Assembly: GCA_017416885.1 (NCBI GenBank)
Contig: JAFQAM010000267.1
Coordinates: 1 to 7,476, forward strand
Source of the DNA: Clostridia bacterium
GTDB lineage: Bacteria; Bacillota; Clostridia; Oscillospirales; CAG-272
Reading direction: 5' to 3'
DNA: 7,476 nucleotides
Part shown: piece after piece, positions 1 to 4,457 of the stretch
Layout: each line of letters starts with the position of its first letter
Numbering within the stretch: the first letter of the stretch is position 1
Program-made: the position numbers and the translations under genes
Notes under the pieces: model-generated
What the model was told of the DNA's origin: nothing
What the model saw: the letters and a program-made list of their open reading frames with translations, nothing else
The model's database searches: none

Positions 1-1006
1 CATCAACATATCCGTTTGAAAGAGCAGTGTCATAATGAGCGAATGAATTATTGTTGCCGTCATGTAAAGAATAAACAATGAGATCCACACCGCTTTCACG
101 AAGTCTGCTTGCTTCTTCCTTTACAAGGTTTGTAAGCTCATTTCCTACCTTGAAGGTTACACCTGTTACCATATCTGATGATATTGAGCTATAACAATCG
201 CCGATTGCGCCAATAATGCCAATTTGTATATCTCCGCGTTCAACCACTATGGAAGGAGTACAGTATTCTGCGCGCTTGCCTGTAATTCTGTCATAGATAT
301 TTATAGCAAGAAACGGAAAATCAGCAACCTTTAAGTTTTCTTTTATTGCTTCCTCTCCCCAGTCAAATTCATGATTTCCAAGCGTCATTGATGTAAAACC
401 AAGCTCATTCATCCATTCAACCATAATTTTACCGTATGTTAATACTGATTCAGCAGAGCCTTGCCACATATCACCTGCGGATAATAATACAATGTGGTCA
501 TCCTCGTTCTTTTTATTCTCGAAGAATGTTCCAAGCTCGTCAACACCCGGTTGTATACTACTATCACAGAATTTTCCGTGTAAATCATTAATTGAATATA
601 AGTCAATTACAACAATGAGATATGAGTTACATTTATCACAGTAGTCATTTTTGTCAGAGTCTATATGACCTCCCGGAGCACACGCATCATCGTTTTTGTT
701 ATCGCCATTGTTGCTTGTGTCGCTGTTTATATCGTTGTTGCTATCAGTATCGTTATTTGTACTGTCATTTTTGCCGTCAGCGTCAGTGTCACTGTCGCTA
801 TTTAAGCTATCGTTTTCGGTATCTTTATTATTGCTATCTATATTGTCATTTTTATCACTATTAATGTCACTAAAATTGTCGCTTTCGCTATCATTTATTG
901 TATCACTGCTTTCTGTGTTAATATTCCAATTATTACATGAAGCAAAAGAAAGTAAAGTAGCGAGCGCTAACAAAAAAATCATTGTAAAAAATATAAATCT
1001 TTTCAT
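1..1006 (-). CDS. Lipoprotein 5'-nucleotidase / metallophosphatase (UshA/NadN-like), N-terminal part, C-terminus outside window
   Basis: This is a cell-surface hydrolase expected to remove phosphate from nucleotides or related phosphoesters outside the membrane. The visible 335 residues start at the ATG at 1006, preceded by GAGGTG at 1011-1016. Residues 1-24 form a lipoprotein signal: KR, a hydrophobic stretch, then LLSFASC with Cys24 as the lipid-anchored residue. Residues 25-107 are a low-complexity Asp/Asn/Ser linker, followed by a small His/Cys module at about 108-127. The calcineurin-like metallophosphatase domain starts near 131. Its metal-site motifs are in order: NDLHG (140-144), SAGD (176-179), GNHEFDWG (210-217) and a late His in YSLHDG (312-317). 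The family normally has a C-terminal 5'-nucleotidase substrate domain, which would lie beyond the left edge. It is transcribed divergently from a secreted nuclease, which fits extracellular nucleic-acid scavenging (inference). Substrate could equally be UDP-sugars, NAD or cyclic nucleotides; the fold assignment is firm, the exact substrate is not. Confidence 0.9.
   Translation of the reverse strand, partial: MKRFIFFTMIFLLALATLLSFASCNNWNINTESSDTINDSESDNFSDINSDKNDNIDSNNKDTENDSLNSDSDTDADGKNDSTNNDTDSNNDINSDTSNNGDNKNDDACAPGGHIDSDKNDYCDKCNSYLIVVIDLYSINDLHGKFCDSSIQPGVDELGTFFENKKNEDDHIVLLSAGDMWQGSAESVLTYGKIMVEWMNELGFTSMTLGNHEFDWGEEAIKENLKVADFPFLAINIYDRITGKRAEYCTPSIVVERGDIQIGIIGAIGDCYSSISSDMVTGVTFKVGNELTNLVKEEASRLRESGVDLIVYSLHDGNNNSFAHYDTALSNGYVD
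626..685 (-). other. Small His/Cys module in the nucleotidase lipoprotein
   Basis: Residues 108-127 of the lipoprotein contain a Cys, then HIDSDKNDYCDKC. The pattern is C-x5-H-x-D-x-D-x2-D-x-C-x2-C. It sits between the acidic linker and the phosphatase domain. Similar short H-x-D...CD-x-C pieces occur in many clostridial exported proteins (family knowledge, function unknown). The spacing of Cys and His suggests metal binding, but this is inference. It resembles, without being identical to, the repeated H...CD..CN.CG units in the divergent nuclease. Confidence 0.55.
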
Positions 1007-1023
1007 AATACACCTCTTTTTTG

Positions 1024-1052
1024 ATTATACCATATGGCTATATTTTTGTCAA
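1024..1052 (-). promoter_or_regulatory. Promoter of the nucleotidase lipoprotein gene
   Basis: On the minus strand a consensus -35 TTGACA (1047-1052) is followed by 17 bases and a consensus -10 TATAAT (1024-1029), with an extended TGG just before the -10. The predicted start of transcription is near 1017, which leaves an untranslated leader of only about 11 bases, with the ribosome binding site at its very 5' end. The spacer ends in the palindrome CCATATGG (1030-1037). Confidence 0.85.
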
Positions 1053-1081
1053 TAAATTGAAACTATAAATATAATCAACTA

Positions 1082-1110
1082 TTGCAATATTTGTACAAAT
1101 ATGGTATAAT
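1082..1110 (+). promoter_or_regulatory. Promoter of the secreted endonuclease gene, with palindromic spacer
   Basis: The -35 is TTGCAA (1082-1087), the spacer is 17 bases and the -10 is TATAAT (1105-1110), with TGG immediately upstream of the -10. Transcription should begin near 1117. The spacer carries the perfect 16-base palindrome ATATTTGTACAAATAT (1087-1102), a likely repressor-operator position. The -35 lies only about 29 bases from the -35 of the divergent promoter, so one regulator could touch both. Confidence 0.85.
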
Positions 1111-1141
1111 TAATCGAATATTAAAAAATAGGAGAAAAAAT

Positions 1142-2590
1142 ATGATTCAATCTATTAAGCGTAGCATAGCATTACTTATAGTTATTGTTATGTGCTTAAC
1201 ATTTGTTCCAATTTTCCAAATTGATGTTAATGCAGCAGCTACTAACAGCAATGTTACATACAAGTATGATGGAAAATATGCTTATAACTGGGGAGAACGC
1301 GAGGAGGTTGCAACCTTCCTTTCACCAATGGCATTGGAGTTTTACAAAAAGTACAACATAACTTATGAGATTATGGCGGATTATACCGGTGGTACAAGTA
1401 AATCTAATGTTCCAAGCAGTGAAATGTATAAGGAACTACAATCACTTATGAAAAAAGCGCATTCTCATATAACAAGCTATCAAGAAACAAGACCGCTTTA
1501 TAAATACACAGACTGTGAAAATAACGGTAATAGTATTTCCTCGTTCTATTCTGGTGTTGCAATTGGTCCTGCGTGGGATGGCGGCGCTACTTGGAACCGC
1601 GAACATACTTGGCCAAACAGTAAGGGAGAAGGAGACAGCGAAAATGATATTATGATGCTACGTCCAACCTCAATGAGAGAAAACTCAAGCAGGGGAAACA
1701 AGGCATACGGAAAGAGTAGCGGATATTATTTTCCTAATAGTGAGTCAAATAACAAGCATGACCTTCGCGGTGATGTAGCTCGTATTTTCCTTTATGTTTA
1801 TGTGCGTTGGGGTAATTCAACCAATTTAAGCAATGCGTGGGGCTCTGGCGGTGTTATGGAGAGCCCTGAGGTTTTACTTGAATGGATGGAAATAGACCCT
1901 GTTGACACTTGGGAGCTTGGCCGTAATGACTCTGTACAAACAATAACAGGCACTCGTAATGTGTTTGTTGATTATCCTGAGCTTGGATTCATTCTTTTTG
2001 GCGAGGATATCCCTTCTGATTGGGAAACTCCTTCAGGAATGGCTAAAGACGGTAATCCAAGTGCGCCACCTGCTGATTCAGACTGTGTACATTCTTATAC
2101 AAATGCGTGCGATAAGGATTGCAATAAGTGTGGCCATGTAAGGACTATAACTCATACTTATGATAACGAGTGTGATACTAACTGTAATATTTGTGGATAT
2201 GCAAGAACAGTTAAGCATAAATTCGACAGCCTTTGTGATAGTGTTTGTAATTCATGCGGAGAAACAAGAGAACCAAATCATTTTTATAGTAGCTGGAAGG
2301 TAATCAAGGAAGCGACAGAAAATGAATCAGGCGTTGAGTCGAGAAGCTGTCTGTATTGCCGTGATGTAGATGAAAGAGAAATACCAAAGCTCGGCGCGCC
2401 AAATGACGATAAGCCAAGCGAGCCATTAGATTCTGATACATCAAAGGATGAGAATACCAATATCCCTTCTCAAGGAGACAATGACGAAAATGGCGAGCAA
2501 GAGGAACCTATTGGGTTCTTTGAAAAAATAGCTCAATTCTTTAAGAATTTATTCGAAAAAATCGCATCGCTTTTTAAAAAGAAAAAATAA
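1142..2590 (+). CDS. Secreted endonuclease I family DNase (EndA/NucM-like) with C-terminal His/Cys repeats
   Basis: This 482-residue exported nuclease should cut DNA, and possibly RNA, outside the cell. The start at 1142 is chosen because AGGAG (1130-1134) precedes it and because the in-frame TTG at 1082 lies inside the -35 box. Residues 1 to about 32 form a signal peptide (IKR, hydrophobic core, cleavage near DVNAAA). The endonuclease I domain covers roughly 50-290. It shows the His-Me finger motif WNREHTWPNS (151-160, with His155 as likely general base and Glu154 next to the metal site), then DIMMLRPTSMRENSSRGN (169-186) and RGDVARIFLYVYVRW (209-223), all typical of this family. Three 21-residue His/Cys units follow (317-379), then a related piece ending with CLYC (403-406), an acidic linker (about 419-457) and an amphipathic Lys-tailed helix (459-482). 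The acidic linker and helix suggest attachment to the cell envelope (inference). The gene ends in a strong terminator shared with the convergent neighbour. Confidence 0.92.
   Translation: MIQSIKRSIALLIVIVMCLTFVPIFQIDVNAAATNSNVTYKYDGKYAYNWGEREEVATFLSPMALEFYKKYNITYEIMADYTGGTSKSNVPSSEMYKELQSLMKKAHSHITSYQETRPLYKYTDCENNGNSISSFYSGVAIGPAWDGGATWNREHTWPNSKGEGDSENDIMMLRPTSMRENSSRGNKAYGKSSGYYFPNSESNNKHDLRGDVARIFLYVYVRWGNSTNLSNAWGSGGVMESPEVLLEWMEIDPVDTWELGRNDSVQTITGTRNVFVDYPELGFILFGEDIPSDWETPSGMAKDGNPSAPPADSDCVHSYTNACDKDCNKCGHVRTITHTYDNECDTNCNICGYARTVKHKFDSLCDSVCNSCGETREPNHFYSSWKVIKEATENESGVESRSCLYCRDVDEREIPKLGAPNDDKPSEPLDSDTSKDENTNIPSQGDNDENGEQEEPIGFFEKIAQFFKNLFEKIASLFKKKK
2090..2278 (+). repeat. Three tandem 63-bp repeats encoding 21-residue His/Cys units
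   Basis: Three in-register units start at His317, His338 and His359 of the nuclease. Each reads H-x-[YF]-x3-C-D-x2-C-N-x-C-G, with Cys at 323/327/330, 344/348/351 and 365/369/372. A fourth His380 begins a longer divergent unit running to about residue 418, with a terminal C-x2-C (403/406) and a closing IPKLG. The DNA has diverged between units while the Cys, His, CD and CN positions are kept, so selection acts on the protein. Metal (zinc) binding is a reasonable guess; such modules are found on clostridial secreted proteins but I know of no assigned role. Confidence 0.85.
2516..2581 (+). repeat. Two 33-bp units encoding an 11-residue amphipathic helix repeat
   Basis: The nuclease C-terminus consists of FFEKIAQFFKN (459-469) followed directly by LFEKIASLFKK (470-480) and then KK. 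The units match at F-E-K-I-A and F-K positions. An 11-residue period with large hydrophobics on one face and Lys/Glu on the other is typical of lipid-binding amphipathic helices (established for other 11-mer repeat proteins). A membrane-surface tether after the acidic linker is inferred. Confidence 0.75.
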
Positions 2591-2631
2591 AATCAAAATG
2601 TCCGAGTACAAACTCGGACATTTTGATTTTA
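2588..2631. terminator. Bidirectional intrinsic terminator between convergent genes
   Basis: A perfect 20-bp stem pairs 2588-2607 with 2612-2631 around a 4-base loop (ACAA, 2608-2611). The core of the stem is GTCCGAGT/ACTCGGAC. A-rich and T-rich flanks give U-rich tails in both directions. The left arm begins in the stop codon of the nuclease gene (TAA, 2588-2590), and the minus-strand FAD gene stops at 2640, so one hairpin serves both transcripts. Confidence 0.9.
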
Positions 2632-2639
2632 AAGCATTC

Positions 2640-4010
2640 TTAATTATTTTCTGCAATTTGTCTCGCAACAAACACACCGCTTGCAGAGGCGTGTGACAGA
2701 GAGTGAGTGATTCCACTTCCGTCACCAATTATATAAAGTCCCTTATATTTTGTTTCAAGGTTTTCATTAACCTTAACCTCCATATTGTAGAATTTCACCT
2801 CTACACCATAGAGAAGAGTGTCATCGTTTGCAGTACCCGGTGCTATTTTGTCAAGAGCATAAATCATTTCGATAATTCCATCGAGGATACGCTTAGGTAA
2901 AACAAGGCTTAAATCTCCCGGGGTTGCGTTAAGCGTTGGAGTAACAAAGGATTCTTCAATTCTGTTCTTATTTGATCGCTGTCCGCGAATTAAATCCCCA
3001 AAGCGTTGAACGATTACGCCGCCGCCAAGCATATTGCTAAGGCGGGCAATTGACTCTCCATAGCTATTGGAATATTTAAAAGGCTCAGAAAAATGCTTTG
3101 CTACAAGTAATGCAAAGTTTGTATTGTTGGTTTGCTTAGCCGGATCCTCATAGCTATGACCGTTAACAGTAATGATACCGTTGGTGTTTTCGTTTACAAC
3201 CTCTCCTCTTGGATTCATACAGAAGGTACGAACCTTATCACCGTATTTTTGAGTTCTGTATACAATTTTACTTTCGTATAATTCGTCAGTTAAGTGTGAA
3301 AACACCTCAGCAGGAAGCTCCACGCGAACACCTATGTCAACACGGTTGGACTGTGTTGGTATATTCATTTCCTTACAGATTGATTCCATCCATTTACTTC
3401 CGCTACGACCGACTGATATAATACACTTGCCCGAGGTATATTCTTGGTTTTTCGCTGAAATTGTGTATACATCATTTTCGTATTTGATTTTATCTACATG
3501 AGAATTGAAGAAAAAATCAACCTTATCACAAAGATAGTTGTAAATATTTTCAAGAACAATATAATTGATATCAGTGCCTAAGTGTCTTACTGATGCATCA
3601 AGCAGATGAAGATCATTTTGAATACAAACCTTTTTGAATTTACTTCCTGCAGTAGAATATAGCTTTGTGCCACTTCCACCATATTGCATATTGATTTCAT
3701 CAACATATTTCATAAGCTCGATAGCTTGCTGTTTGCCTATGTATTCATAAAGCGTTCCGCCAAAATCGTTGGTAATATTATATTTGCCGTCAGAAAAAGC
3801 GCCCGCTCCGCCAAAACCGCTCATAATAGAGCAAGTTTTACATTCGATACAGCTTTTGATTTTTTTGCCGTCAATTGGACACTTGCGTTTATTTAATGGA
3901 TTACCTGCTTCGAAAACTGCAATTTTAAGATTGGGGGCAAGCTTTGAAAGCTCATATGCTGAAAAAATACCGCCAGGTCCGGCGCCTATTATAATAACAT
4001 CATAATTCAT
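2640..4010 (-). CDS. FAD-dependent dehydrogenase, COG2509 type
   Basis: This is a 456-residue cytoplasmic flavoprotein with no signal peptide or membrane segment. The start at 4010 is chosen because GGAGGA (4017-4022) sits just upstream and because the protein then opens directly with the nucleotide-binding strand. An in-frame ATG at 4043 would add 11 residues before the Rossmann fold and leave the ribosome site inside the gene. Residues 2-36 are the FAD-binding beta-alpha-beta unit with GAGPGG (9-14) and the acidic Glu34 ending the second strand. A four-Cys motif, C44-x9-C54-x2-C57-x2-C60, is followed by SGFGGAGAFSDGKYN (64-78). The C-terminal FAD motif is GLYIIGDGSG (424-433) with SLSHASASG. 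Length and motifs match uncharacterised FAD-dependent dehydrogenases of COG2509. The substrate is unknown; I would not assign a pathway. It is transcribed alone, away from the neighbouring tRNA. Confidence 0.85.
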   Translation of the reverse strand: MNYDVIIIGAGPGGIFSAYELSKLAPNLKIAVFEAGNPLNKRKCPIDGKKIKSCIECKTCSIMSGFGGAGAFSDGKYNITNDFGGTLYEYIGKQQAIELMKYVDEINMQYGGSGTKLYSTAGSKFKKVCIQNDLHLLDASVRHLGTDINYIVLENIYNYLCDKVDFFFNSHVDKIKYENDVYTISAKNQEYTSGKCIISVGRSGSKWMESICKEMNIPTQSNRVDIGVRVELPAEVFSHLTDELYESKIVYRTQKYGDKVRTFCMNPRGEVVNENTNGIITVNGHSYEDPAKQTNNTNFALLVAKHFSEPFKYSNSYGESIARLSNMLGGGVIVQRFGDLIRGQRSNKNRIEESFVTPTLNATPGDLSLVLPKRILDGIIEMIYALDKIAPGTANDDTLLYGVEVKFYNMEVKVNENLETKYKGLYIIGDGSGITHSLSHASASGVFVARQIAENN

Positions 4011-4049
4011 AAATTTTCCTCCAATAGTATAAATAGAGCACACATATAA

Positions 4050-4078
4050 ATTGTATCATATTCAATTGACTTTGTCAA
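4050..4078 (-). promoter_or_regulatory. Promoter of the FAD-dependent dehydrogenase gene
   Basis: On the minus strand TTGACA (4073-4078) is separated by 17 bases from TACAAT (4050-4055), with an extended TGA before the -10. Transcription should start near 4043, giving a leader of about 33 bases. A short inverted repeat TTGAC/GTCAA (4066-4078) overlaps the -35, too short to call an operator. Upstream of it, from about 4084 to 4180, I see no gene or clear signal. Confidence 0.8.
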
Positions 4079-4185
4079 GGTGTCCAAAAGTATCAATATA
4101 TCGTTATATAATTGCAAGTAAATAACGCAGACTTTAGAAATGCGAAATTCATTAACATTAAAATCCTCTTTATTTATATGCACAA

Positions 4186-4215
4186 AACAAAAAGGCAGGT
4201 TTAAAACCTACCTTT
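4186..4215 (-). terminator. Intrinsic terminator of the tRNA gene
   Basis: Read on the minus strand, a stem of up to 12 base pairs with one G-U wobble joins 4204-4215 to 4191-4202, with the innermost T/A pairs probably open as a loop. A U-rich run follows (4186-4193). It lies directly after the encoded CCA end of the tRNA, so the tRNA is a single-gene transcript. Confidence 0.8.
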
Positions 4216-4218
4216 GTT

Positions 4219-4295
4219 TGGTGGACCAACAGGGACTCGAACCCCGGACCGACCGGTTATGAGCCGGTTGCTCTAACCAACTGAGCTATTGGTCC
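4219..4295 (-). tRNA. tRNA with CAU anticodon, probably tRNA-Ile2 (AUA-reading), otherwise elongator tRNA-Met
   Basis: A complete 77-base cloverleaf including an encoded CCA (complement of 4219-4221). The acceptor stem is GGACCAA/TTGGTCC with discriminator A. The D-stem is GCTC/GAGC, the anticodon stem ACCGG/CCGGT with loop CTCATAA, and the T-stem CGGGG/CCCTG with TTCGAGT. It is not an initiator: position 1 pairs normally with 72, and the anticodon stem lacks the run of three G-C pairs. The C4-G69 and C5-G68 acceptor pairs are features recognised by TilS, which turns the CAU anticodon into an AUA-reading isoleucine tRNA. AUA codons are frequent in the genes here, so such a tRNA is needed. The tRNA assignment is sure; the amino acid is a moderate-confidence inference. 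Confidence 0.95.
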
Positions 4296-4316
4296 ATATT
4301 AAATGCGTACTGTTGT

Positions 4317-4345
4317 ATTATACACATTTGATACTCATTTGTCAA
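4317..4345 (-). promoter_or_regulatory. Promoter of the tRNA gene
   Basis: On the minus strand TTGACA (4340-4345), a 17-base spacer and TATAAT (4317-4322) form a full consensus promoter. Transcription should start near 4310, about 15 bases before the tRNA 5' end. A/T-rich sequence lies directly upstream (4350-4379) and could act as an UP element. Confidence 0.85.
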
Positions 4346-4349
4346 GTGA

Positions 4350-4379
4350 TTTTTTGAAAATTTTTGAAAAAATTTTTTT
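4350..4379. promoter_or_regulatory. Phased A/T tracts between two divergent promoters (probable curved DNA or UP element)
   Basis: The unit TTTTTGAAAA occurs twice in tandem (4351-4360 and 4361-4370) and is followed by a further A/T run. The A/T tracts recur about every 10 bases, one helical turn, which is the arrangement that bends DNA. It lies between the -35 of the tRNA promoter (4340-4345, minus) and the -35 of the GH42 promoter (4400-4405, plus). No gene or G/C-rich hairpin is present. Function is inferred from base pattern and position. Confidence 0.5.
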
Positions 4380-4399
4380 GGCAAATAAACATAATAAAA

Positions 4400-4428
4400 T
4401 TGACAAAAAAATCAATGTATGGTATCAT
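4400..4428 (+). promoter_or_regulatory. Promoter of the GH42-thiN operon
   Basis: TTGACA (4400-4405) is followed by 17 bases and TATCAT (4423-4428), with extended TGG before the -10. Transcription should begin near 4435, about 23 bases before the ATG at 4458. I see no clear catabolite-repression (cre) site in this stretch. Confidence 0.8.
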
Positions 4429-4457
4429 ATAAATAATATGAAAAAGGAGAGCTTTTT

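Noticed and set aside
622..1055. Open reading frames on the plus strand rich in Leu/Ser or Cys/Tyr/Arg
   Set aside because: They are the antisense of the Asp/Asn/Ser linker and signal peptide of the minus-strand lipoprotein. They lack ribosome sites, have repetitive unnatural composition, and run through the nucleotidase promoter.
1082..1141. Upstream in-frame TTG start for the nuclease
   Set aside because: The TTG is the start of the -35 box and lies before the predicted transcription start. The ATG at 1142 has AGGAG at proper spacing and begins a proper signal peptide.
2081..2278. Tandem repeats as a CRISPR array or mobile repeat
   Set aside because: The 63-bp units are in frame within one protein, diverged at DNA level and lack spacers.
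2690..4005. Plus-strand open frames opposite the FAD gene
   Set aside because: All lie antisense to the conserved FAD protein and show no start signals or recognisable motifs.
4011..4043. Upstream ATG adding 11 residues to the FAD protein
   Set aside because: It falls at the predicted transcription start and has no ribosome site; GGAGGA directly precedes the ATG at 4010, which begins the Rossmann fold as in relatives.
4066..4078. TTGAC-TTT-GTCAA inverted repeat over the FAD gene -35 as an operator
   Set aside because: Five-base arms around the -35 sequence itself are expected by chance in AT-rich DNA; not enough to call a regulator site.
4219..4295. Initiator tRNA-fMet
   Set aside because: The first acceptor pair is a normal G-C and the anticodon stem lacks the three consecutive G-C pairs typical of initiators.
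4351..4380. Self-complementary A/T stretch as a terminator
   Set aside because: It has no G/C stem, and no transcript ends there: the tRNA and GH42 genes both point away from it.
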